Assembly (NCBI GenBank): GCA_022447555.1
Contig: JAKVBF010000005.1
Location: 1-53,427 of the forward strand
Source of the DNA: Mariniblastus sp.
GTDB lineage: Bacteria; Planctomycetota; Planctomycetia; Pirellulales; Pirellulaceae
Direction of reading: 5' to 3'
DNA: 53,427 nucleotides
Part shown: positions 25,652 through 34,619 of the stretch, piece by piece
Position numbering within the stretch: position 1 is the stretch's first letter
Layout of the letters: every line of letters begins with the position of its first letter
Made by a program: the position numbers and the translations under genes
Notes under the pieces: model-generated
Told to the model about the DNA's origin: nothing
Databases searched by the model: none
What the model saw: only the letters and a program-made list of their open reading frames with translations

Positions 25652-28006
25652 ATGAAATTGCCAATGGTCAATATGCCGAACCTAGTGTCAGGCAAAATAG
25701 GGTTAACCCAGCTGCTCTGTTTGACACTGTTTTCATCTTCTTGGGCATGGGCTGTCGGCCAATCGGTGGAGGATCTTCTATCAACGCGTTCGGCGGAGGC
25801 CGAAATCGAAGCCTTGATTGTCCAGGGAATTAGTGAACATAGGCTGCCGGGGTGTGTTGTGATTGCTGGTAACGGCCGCGAGATCTTTTATCACCGCGCC
25901 TTCGGTTGTCGACAGATCCAGCCGACTCGTAAATCCATGGAGAAAAACACGCTCTTTGATTTGGCCTCCTTAACCAAGCCGCTGGCAACCTCAGCGTGTG
26001 TGATGAAGCTTTGGGAACAAGGTGAGCTGAAACTGTCAGATCCAGTGGCAAAGTATCTCCCGGAATTTCAAGGAAATGGTAAGTCGAAAATCACCATCAG
26101 GCAGCTGTTGACGCATCAGGGAGGCTTGATTCCTGATAATCATTTAAGGGAATATGACGGTGGGGTAGAGCGGGCGTTCGAGAAAATCAACGCATTGAAA
26201 CTGGTAGCCCAGCCCGGGAGCACGTTTATCTATTCCGACGTTGGTTTTATCGTTCTGGCAAAGCTTGTCGAAAAAGTTAGTGGTTGTAAATTGGATAAAT
26301 ATTGCCAAACGGAGCTGTGGTCGAAGTTGGATATGACTGAAACAGGCTTTAGCCCGGAGCCTTCATTGCGTAAGCGTGCGGCAGCCACCGAGCCACGTAA
26401 GGGTGTTTGGATGAATGGTGTGGTACATGATCCCCGCGCATTTCGATTGAACGGAGTGGCTGGCCATGCCGGTCTTTTTTCGACCGCAGAGGATCTCGCG
26501 ATTTACGCGCAGATGTGGCTGGGAAGAGGGGCGTTAGACGGGCAGCAAATTTTCGCTTCGGAAACGGTCGATGTGATGACTCAGGCGTACCAAGTTTCTA
26601 GGGGGATTCGCGGACTGGGTTGGGATAAACAGACAGGTTATTCGACCAACCGAGCTGAAGGAATGAGCGCTTCAGCATACGGACATGGCGGATTTACCGG
26701 GACGGCCATTTGGATTGATCCGGAACAGGACTTGTTTTACGTTTTTCTTAGCAATCGTGTGCACCCCGACGGGAAAGGATCGGTGAATCGACTGATTGGA
26801 AAGATCGGCCAGATCTTGGTGGAGAAAAACGCGGCGGAAAATCAGACGCTCGGGAATCGAAACGAGAGACTCACAGGGGTCCGGACAGGCTTGGATTGTT
26901 TGATCCAGCAAGCGTTTCAGCCGCTGTACGGAAAACGAATCGGTTTAATTACCAACCAAACGGGACGAACCCACGATGGAAATTGGAATGTCGATGCCTT
27001 AGGCCAGTCGGAGCATGTCGATTTAGTTCGCCTGTTTAGCCCTGAACACGGAATTGAGGGTTTGCTGGATCAGCCGCTGATCGGTGACTCACGAATGGAA
27101 GAGCGAGCAATGGACGTTGTGAGTCTCTACGGTGAGGTGCGACGCCCCACAGCGAAACAGCTTGAGGATATCGACTGCCTTGTCTTTGACATTCAGGATG
27201 TAGGGACTCGATTTTATACCTACATCTCAACGCTACAGTATGCCCTGAAGGCTGCGGCCGAACAGGGGATTCGTTTTGTCGTTCTGGATCGTCCCAACCC
27301 TGTGGGCGGTCACAAGGTGCAGGGTCCCGTATTAGAGCCAGAGTTGGTCTCGTTCGTGGGCTGCCACCCTCTCCCGATATGCCACGGTATGACGGTGGGC
27401 GAGTTGGCGCGAATGTTTGCGACCGACCTGCAGATCGACGTGGACCTTTGCGTGATCCCGGTAGAGAATTGGAAACGTGGACAATATTTTGATGAAACCG
27501 GACTGGCATGGGTGAATCCGTCACCCAATATACGAAACCTTAATCAAGCGATCCTCTATCCTGGAGTGGGGCTTTTGGAATACACCAATGTTTCGGTAGG
27601 TCGAGGAACAGAGGCTCCATTTGAAATCGTCGGAGCACCCTGGGTCGATCGGTTTCAATTGGCCGATCGCTTGAATCGTGCGAAAATCGAAGGGGTCCGC
27701 TTCATGCCGTTAAGTTTTACGCCGCAATCCAGCAAGCACGCCGGTGATTTATGTCACGGTGTTTCCATCAGGATCACTGATCGCGAAAAAGTCAGTCCTG
27801 TACGGCTCGGTTTTGAAATGGCGATGGCGTTTCGGGATGATTATGCAGCAAGCTGGCAGTCCGAGTCTTTCGGATTGTTACTGGGAAGTGAACGCCTCCT
27901 GGAAGCATTTATGAACGGCGCTTTGTGGCCACAGTTGCAAGAGGTCTATCTGCCGCGACTCAATGAATTCAAAAGGCGACGTGAGCCTTTTTTGATTTAC
28001 AAATAA
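25652..28006 (+). CDS. Fusion of serine hydrolase (AmiE/beta-lactamase fold) and DUF1343 muramidase (NamZ-like)
   Basis: 784 aa, exported: residues 15-36 form a signal with a late cleavage. The N-terminal half (about 40-400) is a class C beta-lactamase-fold hydrolase: S106-L-T-K109 (the Ser/Lys pair), YSDVG (the Tyr motif, in FIYSDVGF) and GHGGFTG (the third motif). The C-terminal half (about 415-784) is DUF1343: GKRIGLITNQTGR, LFSPEHGIEG, VFDIQDVGTRFYTYISTLQY and WVNPSPNIRNLNQAILYPG. By family knowledge, Bacillus subtilis AmiE (YbbE) removes peptide from MurNAc and NamZ (YbbC) removes terminal MurNAc; these adjacent genes are fused here into one protein. So it likely degrades peptidoglycan fragments stepwise in the periplasm. 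It stands opposite to its neighbours and splits the lipid cluster. Confidence 0.9.
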   Translation: MKLPMVNMPNLVSGKIGLTQLLCLTLFSSSWAWAVGQSVEDLLSTRSAEAEIEALIVQGISEHRLPGCVVIAGNGREIFYHRAFGCRQIQPTRKSMEKNTLFDLASLTKPLATSACVMKLWEQGELKLSDPVAKYLPEFQGNGKSKITIRQLLTHQGGLIPDNHLREYDGGVERAFEKINALKLVAQPGSTFIYSDVGFIVLAKLVEKVSGCKLDKYCQTELWSKLDMTETGFSPEPSLRKRAAATEPRKGVWMNGVVHDPRAFRLNGVAGHAGLFSTAEDLAIYAQMWLGRGALDGQQIFASETVDVMTQAYQVSRGIRGLGWDKQTGYSTNRAEGMSASAYGHGGFTGTAIWIDPEQDLFYVFLSNRVHPDGKGSVNRLIGKIGQILVEKNAAENQTLGNRNERLTGVRTGLDCLIQQAFQPLYGKRIGLITNQTGRTHDGNWNVDALGQSEHVDLVRLFSPEHGIEGLLDQPLIGDSRMEERAMDVVSLYGEVRRPTAKQLEDIDCLVFDIQDVGTRFYTYISTLQYALKAAAEQGIRFVVLDRPNPVGGHKVQGPVLEPELVSFVGCHPLPICHGMTVGELARMFATDLQIDVDLCVIPVENWKRGQYFDETGLAWVNPSPNIRNLNQAILYPGVGLLEYTNVSVGRGTEAPFEIVGAPWVDRFQLADRLNRAKIEGVRFMPLSFTPQSSKHAGDLCHGVSIRITDREKVSPVRLGFEMAMAFRDDYAASWQSESFGLLLGSERLLEAFMNGALWPQLQEVYLPRLNEFKRRREPFLIYK

Positions 28007-28018
28007 ATCCCGTGGGGT

Positions 28019-29407
28019 TCAATCTCGAAGGCAGTGAAGGTTGGCCATCGAGATACCGCTCATCATCGCTCCGATTATGCCAACATATCCTTGGTCGGTT
28101 CCACACAGGAAAAGGTTGTCGACGTGTGTCGTGCCATCCAGTTGCTTGTCGGGCGCACCGTAGACGGCGCCATTGTCGTGCCATGTAAATCGTTGAATCG
28201 TGGTTGGCGTGAATAGATCGGTGTCGATGACATAATTACGGAAATCCGGAGTGAAGCGTACAGCCGATGCGACACTCCGATCGTACCAGCGATGTTTTTC
28301 GATTCGATATTCTTCCTCAGAAAGATCGTTCCATCGATCAAAGTCTGCGATCGTCGTGATGCGGACAATCCCATCGCTGAGCGTTCCATCGTCGTCCGAG
28401 TAAATGTAGTTGTTGGGGGAACAGATGACCCCAGTTCGAACGTCACAGAGGTCTTGCTTTGGGCGATTCCAATGGAATTTGTCCGAGTCATTGTAGAAAA
28501 CGATGGTATCCGAATTACCGATTGACTCAGGTTGGCGATCCAGAACGGAGATCGACTCGATGAATGTCAGTTGGCCTGCTCCACGTGGATCGGGTTCACT
28601 CGTGTCACTACACATTCTCAGAGTCTCAATATTGCCGGCCGAGGAAAGGATCCGCTTTCCAACGATCTGCTCTCCATTGTCCAGTTCGATTGCCACTGCA
28701 TGCCCGCTGTCCACGTGGATCTTGCGGACGCCTTTTCGCAATAGCAGCTCACCGCCGAGACCACGAAAACGTTTGACAAGGTTCTTCAAAATGAGACGTA
28801 CACCTTTGTAAGGACGAGCAAACCCCTCCATGAAGATACTGCGAAACATGATGCAGAATTGGCCCCAAACCATGTCTTCTTCTGCCGCGTTTCCGTACCA
28901 CATCAATGGGCAAAGCAGCATTTCGATGAGCAGAGGATCGGTGAAGGTTTCTGCCAACACTTGCCGCCCTGAAATTTGAAACGCCGCCTGATCTAGGTCG
29001 TCGTAGTCGATGATTTTTTGCAGCAAAGACTCAAAATGATCCACTTGAGTGGGGAACGCTTGGGCAATCTCAGCGCGAAGCAATTCAATGTCGTTGTCGA
29101 ACCGAATTTCCGTTTCAGGGAAAACAATACGAGAACCCTTCTGAGGAGCGAGCGAGAAGTCTTCCCATTTAAACCGCAGCTGGCGAAGGATCCTTGCTAA
29201 CGGCCCTTTCTTAGCGCCCTTCTCGGTAAAATTCGTGACCGCGTGTAAGCCGACGTCATAGTCCCGGCCGTTCATTCGATAAAATGAATTTAAACCACCA
29301 ATGGTGTAATGACGTTCAAGAATGCAAACGCGTTGGTCGTAATGAGCCAAGCGAATTCCAGCCGCCAAACCGGACATCCCAGCTCCGATTATTATCGTGT
29401 CATACAT
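28019..29407 (-). CDS. FAD-dependent oxidoreductase, CrtI-like (second copy)
   Basis: 462 aa. FAD motif IIIGAGMSGLAAGIRLAHYD (about residues 5-24), then ILERHYTIGGLNSFYRMNGR (about 29-48), and the C-terminal block NLFLCGTDQGYVGIIGAMMS (about 434-453). It is of the same broad family as the gene at 23919-25364 but clearly diverged. The ACP gene lies about 66 bases upstream on the same strand, so it belongs with the KAS/ACP genes. The stop is only about a dozen bases from the end of the convergent AmiE-NamZ gene. Substrate unknown; an unsaturated acyl or polyene chain is inferred from context. Confidence 0.85.
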   Translation of the reverse strand: MYDTIIIGAGMSGLAAGIRLAHYDQRVCILERHYTIGGLNSFYRMNGRDYDVGLHAVTNFTEKGAKKGPLARILRQLRFKWEDFSLAPQKGSRIVFPETEIRFDNDIELLRAEIAQAFPTQVDHFESLLQKIIDYDDLDQAAFQISGRQVLAETFTDPLLIEMLLCPLMWYGNAAEEDMVWGQFCIMFRSIFMEGFARPYKGVRLILKNLVKRFRGLGGELLLRKGVRKIHVDSGHAVAIELDNGEQIVGKRILSSAGNIETLRMCSDTSEPDPRGAGQLTFIESISVLDRQPESIGNSDTIVFYNDSDKFHWNRPKQDLCDVRTGVICSPNNYIYSDDDGTLSDGIVRITTIADFDRWNDLSEEEYRIEKHRWYDRSVASAVRFTPDFRNYVIDTDLFTPTTIQRFTWHDNGAVYGAPDKQLDGTTHVDNLFLCGTDQGYVGIIGAMMSGISMANLHCLRD

Positions 29408-29473
29408 ACAGCGGACTTGCCGGATTCACGCAAAGACCAGCTTTGGAAAACGGGCTATACAGGGACTGAGAGG

Positions 29474-29734
29474 CTAGGTGGCTACGACGTCAACCATTTT
29501 TGGAGTCAGGTATTCGACGGTGCTGGCCATCGAATTCAAGGCTGTGTAATCCTCTTCTGGAACCTGAACGCGGTAACGTTTACGAAGCTCCATCACAATG
29601 TCAAGAAAGTCCATGCTGTCGAGTTCCAACTGGTCGCGAAAAGCAACTGCATCGTCAAGAGTGGAAAGGTCTTCGTCAGGCGCAATATCGCCCAGAATGT
29701 CTATGATTGCTGATCTGATTTCTTCAGGCGCCAT
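29474..29734 (-). CDS. Acyl carrier protein
   Basis: 86 aa. The phosphopantetheine attachment site is Ser40 in ELDSMDFLDIV (D-S-M-D), and the protein is acidic with the usual four-helix length. It carries the growing acyl chain for the neighbouring KAS. A primary metabolism ACP normally has DSLD or DSLDTVE; DSMD is typical of specialised-pathway ACPs. The KAS gene lies 20 bases upstream on the same strand and the CrtI-like gene about 66 bases downstream. Confidence 0.94.
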   Translation of the reverse strand: MAPEEIRSAIIDILGDIAPDEDLSTLDDAVAFRDQLELDSMDFLDIVMELRKRYRVQVPEEDYTALNSMASTVEYLTPKMVDVVAT

Positions 29735-29754
29735 TGCGCGTTCTCCATAACTGG

Positions 29755-31014
29755 TTAAACCCGTTTGACCACCAAGGCGGAATTGATTCCCAACATGCCA
29801 AACGAGTTGTTCAATATGTAATCGACCTGCCCAATCTCGCGGGGCTGGTTTTTTACCAACTGGACCATATCACACTCAGGATCGACGTCGTCAAGATTGA
29901 TGGTTGGGTGAACAACGCCGTCTGAAAAGCCCATCAAATTCCCCGCTAATTCTAACGCGCCTGCCGCTCCCATCGTATGGCCTATAAAGCTTTTTGCGTT
30001 ATTTACATGAGTTTTTTCGCTTTCCCCAAACACCTCCCGAACGGCTGCAATTTCTAGTGTGTCCCCCATGCCGGTACCCGTCGCGTGGGTGCTGACAACA
30101 TTCACGTCGTCAAAGTTGATGCAGGCTCGATTTAAGGCCATACGCATGCATTGGGCCTGCCGTTCACTGTTTGGCAAAACAAAGTCTGTGGCGTCGGTAT
30201 TCATGCCGTATCCGACGATTTCGGCGATTATTTGGGCGTCCCGAGCTTTGGCGTCGGCCAATCGCTCCAACGTGTAAAGACAGCCTCCCTCGGCCACGAC
30301 GATACCGTTGCGATTAGCGTCAAAAGGGCGTGAGGCCTTGGTTGCATCGGTATGGGAGGCTAACGCCCCTTGACTCGCGAATCCCGCAAATATCCCAAAC
30401 GTGTGGATGCTCTCTGACACGCCACCAGCCAGAGCCACATCACATTCGCGAAGTCGCAGCATCTGCAGCCCCTGGATCAATCCGGCATTTCCGGCTGCAC
30501 AAGCTGCACCAATGGTGTAATGGGGTCCCGTGATTCCCATGTTCAATGCGATTTCGCCCGCTGGATTGTTCGCTACGGTGCGAGGGTTGTGATGATGAGA
30601 CCAAAACTTAGTGTCATAATCGAAACCCTTGATTTCAAAAATTTCACTTTCCGTTTCCACGTTCCCATGCTCTGTCACGCCAACATAGATCCCAATTCGC
30701 GATCGATCGATGTTGTCGACGTCCAGACCCGAATCCAACAAAGCCTCATTGGCGCAATAAATTCCAACACTTCCAGCTCTCGTGCCTCGGCGAGCATCCT
30801 TACGGGTTTGGTGGCGTTTTACGTCAAAATCGCAAATTCCGGCCAACGTCTTGCCAAAATAGCGAACTTCGTAATCCTGGACGCCACTGCGGCCCTCCAG
30901 AAGCCCGCAACGGAACTCACTGGGAGAGTTTCCGTTGGGTGACGTTAGGCCCATGCCGGTAATGACGACTCGCTGGTCGTCAGGTAATTCATCAGGTCGG
31001 GGATATGAAATCAT
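29755..31014 (-). CDS. Beta-ketoacyl-ACP synthase (KAS II/FabF type)
   Basis: About 419 aa (from ATG at 31014, MISYPRPDEL; a TTG 20 codons upstream is less likely). Claisen condensing enzyme that elongates acyl-ACP. The full catalytic set is visible: Cys172 in TIGAACAAGNAGLIQGLQML, His310 in STHATGTGMGDTLEI, Lys341 and His346 in KSFIGHTMGAAGALELAG. The C-terminus SFGMLGINSALVVKRV is the usual FabF ending. As the first gene of the ACP/CrtI-like run, it sets chain length for the pathway. It lies about 130 bases downstream of the OleD-like gene on the same strand. Confidence 0.93.
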   Translation of the reverse strand: MISYPRPDELPDDQRVVITGMGLTSPNGNSPSEFRCGLLEGRSGVQDYEVRYFGKTLAGICDFDVKRHQTRKDARRGTRAGSVGIYCANEALLDSGLDVDNIDRSRIGIYVGVTEHGNVETESEIFEIKGFDYDTKFWSHHHNPRTVANNPAGEIALNMGITGPHYTIGAACAAGNAGLIQGLQMLRLRECDVALAGGVSESIHTFGIFAGFASQGALASHTDATKASRPFDANRNGIVVAEGGCLYTLERLADAKARDAQIIAEIVGYGMNTDATDFVLPNSERQAQCMRMALNRACINFDDVNVVSTHATGTGMGDTLEIAAVREVFGESEKTHVNNAKSFIGHTMGAAGALELAGNLMGFSDGVVHPTINLDDVDPECDMVQLVKNQPREIGQVDYILNNSFGMLGINSALVVKRV

Positions 31015-31141
31015 ACGTTGGCTCGTGAAAAATCGTGTCTCATTGAAGTTACCGACAAGTATTGGCGTTGGCAACCGCCGAACTATCGGGATGCTCCTTA
31101 TCCATGCTGCCTATTTTTGGCCCTATAAGGTGCGAGGAACC

Positions 31142-32131
31142 TTATTGGCCCATCGATTCAGCAAGGCGATTCATCCCTTCAGCGGTCGAAACGCGGGGTT
31201 CAAATCCGAAGTCCTGTCGCGCTCGAGAGATGTCAAAGTAATGATTTTTGGCAAGTTGGGCCGCCAAGAAACGGGTCATTCTGGGCTCGCTCTTAATTTG
31301 GGCAAGACCGTAAACGGCTTCCATTAATCCGCCCAAGCGATAGGCCCATTTGAGCGGAATCGACTTTCGGACACCGGGTAATTGCGCCAAGGCTAAAATT
31401 TGATCGATCCAATCCCAGCAGTTGACTGGCTCGCCTTGGGAAAGGAAATAGGCTTGGCCGCAGACGGGCGAATTGGGCTCCATGGCCTCAGCCGCCTGAA
31501 GATGTGCCACCGCTGCATTTTCAACATAAATAATGTCGATAAGATTTTTCCCTTCTCCCACTTTACGTAATTTGTTAGAGCGGGCTCTGTCGAGCAGGCG
31601 TGGAATCAAATGTTGGTCCCGAGGACCCCAAATCAAATGGGGCCGCAGTGCGCAGGTCATGAGCGAATACGGATCATTCGCCAGCAGGACCTGTTGCTCC
31701 GCCAACGCTTTTGAATGTGGGTAATGACACAACCATTGTTCTGGATAACCCGAAGTCTCGTTGACATTGATCTGGTCATCACCATTGAAGGTCACACTGG
31801 GGCTACTTGTGTAAACCATTTTACGAACGCCATTTTGTTGGCATCCGTTAATCACATTTTGTGTCCCGACGGTATTGGTCTCGTAAAACAGCTGCCATTT
31901 GCCCCAGATACCCGAAATGGCCGCCGTATGAAATACGACATCGATATTCCGGGTGGCCTGCAGGCAGGACTCAGGGTTTCGGATGTCCCCTAGTGTATGG
32001 TCGACCTTCAGTGAGCCGAGGTATTCATTAGGTTTTCGCGTCATGACCCGTACGTCATGACCTTGTTTTACCAATAACTCAACGAGGTACATGCCGAGAA
32101 ATCCGTTTGCACCTGTAACAAGCGCCTTCAC
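31142..32131 (-). CDS. NAD(P)-dependent 3-beta-HSD/OleD-like reductase
   Basis: 329 aa. The GTG at 32131 (MKALVTGANGFLGMYL when read with Met) is preferred: it starts at the first Rossmann strand and has TAGGAAAG about ten bases upstream; the longer frame adds 32 unlikely residues. Motifs: GANGFLG (about residues 7-13), VVFHTAAISGIWGKW, the Tyr/Lys pair in CHYPHSKALAEQQVLL, and ALRPHLIWGPRDQHLIPRLL. The block 'HY.HSKA.AE..VL..ND' with 'RPHLIWGPxDxHLxPRL' is very like OleD, which reduces 2-alkyl-3-ketoacids in head-to-head olefin synthesis. No oleA, oleB or oleC lies in the window, so an OleD role is not proven; sterol-type 3-beta-hydroxy dehydrogenation is the alternative. Confidence 0.85.
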   Translation of the reverse strand: MKALVTGANGFLGMYLVELLVKQGHDVRVMTRKPNEYLGSLKVDHTLGDIRNPESCLQATRNIDVVFHTAAISGIWGKWQLFYETNTVGTQNVINGCQQNGVRKMVYTSSPSVTFNGDDQINVNETSGYPEQWLCHYPHSKALAEQQVLLANDPYSLMTCALRPHLIWGPRDQHLIPRLLDRARSNKLRKVGEGKNLIDIIYVENAAVAHLQAAEAMEPNSPVCGQAYFLSQGEPVNCWDWIDQILALAQLPGVRKSIPLKWAYRLGGLMEAVYGLAQIKSEPRMTRFLAAQLAKNHYFDISRARQDFGFEPRVSTAEGMNRLAESMGQ

Positions 32132-32306
32132 GTGAATCTTTCCTAGGATAGGTGATGGAGGTAGGTCGAGTGGTCGTTTTGAAAAAAGGCCTATGTAACT
32201 CACAAATTGGGAAAAGTTGGCTGGCAAAAGATACCGGCTCGGCCCTCAGCATAGCAAACTATTGGTATGTTCCCAACGAGTCAACGCAAGCACACGTTGA
32301 AACCGT

Positions 32307-33020
32307 TCAATCAAATTTGACCCAGTGGCCGTTCAGTAGTCGTTCGTTGGGATGGAAATTAGTCTTGTAAGCCATGTGGGGAGAGCGATTGATGTAGTAA
32401 CCCAAATATAAATGACTCAAACTATTTTCCTGACAATACTGAATTTGTTTCAAAATAGAATAGGTTCCAACGCTCTGTCGACTCAACTCCGGATCATAAA
32501 AAGTGTACACCGCAGAGAGGCTGTTTTCTCCATGATCACATATGGCGATCCCCGCTAATTGATCGGAAAGCCAGTAAGATATTTCAAAGGAGGAGAAGCA
32601 GGTGCGTACAAAGCCCCATTCATATTCCTTCAGATCGATGGCCGATTCCTTGGTTGCCAGCCCCCTTTCCAGCCGGTGCCGGTTGAAGAGATCGACACGT
32701 TGCTGGTTGGCAATGGCCGGACCCTTCCGGATCTCAAGTTGTCGGTCGCCACGTCTTAAAATTCGCCGTTGACTGGGGCTGAATTCAAATTCATTGCAGT
32801 CCAGACGTATCGGTTCGCATGCGCTGCAATTGGGACAGCGAGTCTGGTAGAGAAACTCACCTGTCCTTCGATTGCCCTCAGCTAAACGGATGTCGGCTTC
32901 CGACAAGGTGAGCTTTCTGACAGGCATTCGCAACGGAAGTCGTGCCGTCTCCCCAGGAAGGTAGGGGCATTCTTCCGGTTCATCGAGGATCACGATATCA
33001 GTGGATTGTGGAGATCGCAT
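32307..33020 (-). CDS. bpt: Aspartate/glutamate leucyltransferase (bacterial Bpt)
   Basis: About 237 aa. It adds leucine from Leu-tRNA to proteins with N-terminal Asp or Glu, making them N-degrons for ClpS/ClpAP. Seen: ECPYLPGETARLPLRMPVRK near the N-terminus, GEFLYQTRCPNCSACEPIRL (cysteine block), SAVYTFYDPELSRQSVGTYS and LSHLYLGYYINRSPHMAYK. These are the signatures of the ATE family. The start at 33020 (MRSPQSTDIVIL) matches the usual N-terminus; a frame 41 codons longer is open but lacks family sequence. It lies about 150 bases downstream of dnaB on the same strand. Confidence 0.92.
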   Translation of the reverse strand: MRSPQSTDIVILDEPEECPYLPGETARLPLRMPVRKLTLSEADIRLAEGNRRTGEFLYQTRCPNCSACEPIRLDCNEFEFSPSQRRILRRGDRQLEIRKGPAIANQQRVDLFNRHRLERGLATKESAIDLKEYEWGFVRTCFSSFEISYWLSDQLAGIAICDHGENSLSAVYTFYDPELSRQSVGTYSILKQIQYCQENSLSHLYLGYYINRSPHMAYKTNFHPNERLLNGHWVKFD

Positions 33021-33176
33021 GAAATCAAAATTAAAACCAAACGGTTGAACGTGAGTAACCCGCTGTGAAGCGAAAGGTGACTTAACGTATGGTTCTAATC
33101 CAGTCGCTGTCAGGTTACATGGGTATGTCCAAGACGGATTCAACGTGGAGATTCGTGAAAAATCTTCCTGCCGCTC

Positions 33177-34619
33177 CTAAGGACTGTCAAATGTTGCTGG
33201 TTCAAATTTGTCGAACTCAGTGAAACGCTCGGCAGCGCGATCTTCGAAACGTGTGAATTCCCGTAGCCAACTGAGTTCCACGTCATCCGTGGGGCCGTTC
33301 CTTTGTTTGCCCACAATAATCAAGGCCTCACCCTTGTTGTCCGAATCGTCGTCGGCACTCGCGTAGTAGTCTTTGCGATGGACAAACATCACCACGTCGG
33401 CATCCTGCTCAATGGCACCCGATTCACGTAAATGACTGAGTTTCGGTCGGTGGTCTCGAGAGTCCTCCGCCTGCCGGTTCAACTGAGCCAAACATAGGAT
33501 TGGGACCTTTAATTCTCGCGCCAGCCCTTTCAGTCTTCGTGCCATTTTAGCGACCTGTTCCTGTCTTGGATCACTCATTTGATCTGGCTGAATCAATTGC
33601 AAATAGTCCACAACAATGAGCCCCAGTGAGCCTTGTCGTCGCATGATCCGTCTAGCGGCACCCGCGATCTCAGAAACGTTTCGGGTCGGTGAATCGTCAA
33701 TGAACAAGGGAGTTTGGCTCAGTTCCCCGGCTACGCGAACCAGTCGTTTCCGATCATCCCCGGACAGGGTGCCGTTGCGGAGTCGGTGACCGTTTACCTT
33801 TGCCACTGAACAGAGCATCCGTTCAATCAGTTCGATGGCGGCCATCTCAAGGCTAATAAATAGGACCGGTTTTCGTGATTTAAGGACGATATTTTCCGCA
33901 ATGTTCATCGCAAAAGCAGTTTTTCCCATACTAGGTCGAGCGGCCAGAATAACCAATTCAGAAGCGTGGAGACCGCCCGTCAGCCGATCAAGGTCAGAAA
34001 AACCCGTTTCGACGGTACCTTCTTGAGATTCACCACGGACGCGCGACTCCAGCCGATCCATCGCCACTTCAAGAACTTCGTCGATTTGTGAAAGGTTGTT
34101 TGACTGCCGGCTTTCCCGAATCCCAAAAACCTTCTGCTCAGCCCGATTGAGTAAAGGCTCGGAGGTTTCGGTAGGCTCATAGGCTTCGGTCAAAATTTCG
34201 GTGCAGGTTGAGATTAAATTCCTCATGGTCGCCTTTTCACGGACGATCGTGGCATAGTAGACGGCGTGTGCTGCTGAGGGGACAGAAGTGAAGATCTCGG
34301 CTAATCCGGCAGCACCGCCAATCATTTCATAGTCATCATGATTGACTAGCCGTTCGCGAAGCAGAGTCATATCGATCTTTTTACCCGCCGAATGCATCTC
34401 CATAATGTGGCTGAATAATTTGCCGTGTGCTTCGTCGTAGAAATCTTCGCCACGCAAAATGTTGACGATTTCGTCGCAGGCCTCAGGCATTAGCATCAGA
34501 CTCCCGAGGACTCCCGTTTCCGCTTCTAGGTTAAACGGTGGCTGGCGATCAAAAATCGGTTGTGGTTTTTCATCTTTTTTGAATTTGCTTTTACTGAACT
34601 TTTTTGGTTGCGTTGCCAA
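33177..34619 (-). CDS. dnaB: Replicative DNA helicase DnaB
   Basis: 480 aa hexameric helicase that unwinds DNA at the fork. The N-terminal domain starts NLEAETGVLGSLMLMPEACD (about residues 29-48). Walker A is ARPSMGKTAFAMNIAEN (about 233-249), then FISLEMAAIELIERM, the DnaB motif LIVVDYLQLI, and ILCLAQLNRQAEDSRDHRP with SGAIEQDADVVMF. All five helicase motifs are intact and there is no intein. TTG start (34617-34619) with AAGGA twelve bases before it. rplI lies upstream on the same strand but a strong terminator separates them. Confidence 0.96.
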   Translation of the reverse strand: MATQPKKFSKSKFKKDEKPQPIFDRQPPFNLEAETGVLGSLMLMPEACDEIVNILRGEDFYDEAHGKLFSHIMEMHSAGKKIDMTLLRERLVNHDDYEMIGGAAGLAEIFTSVPSAAHAVYYATIVREKATMRNLISTCTEILTEAYEPTETSEPLLNRAEQKVFGIRESRQSNNLSQIDEVLEVAMDRLESRVRGESQEGTVETGFSDLDRLTGGLHASELVILAARPSMGKTAFAMNIAENIVLKSRKPVLFISLEMAAIELIERMLCSVAKVNGHRLRNGTLSGDDRKRLVRVAGELSQTPLFIDDSPTRNVSEIAGAARRIMRRQGSLGLIVVDYLQLIQPDQMSDPRQEQVAKMARRLKGLARELKVPILCLAQLNRQAEDSRDHRPKLSHLRESGAIEQDADVVMFVHRKDYYASADDDSDNKGEALIIVGKQRNGPTDDVELSWLREFTRFEDRAAERFTEFDKFEPATFDSP

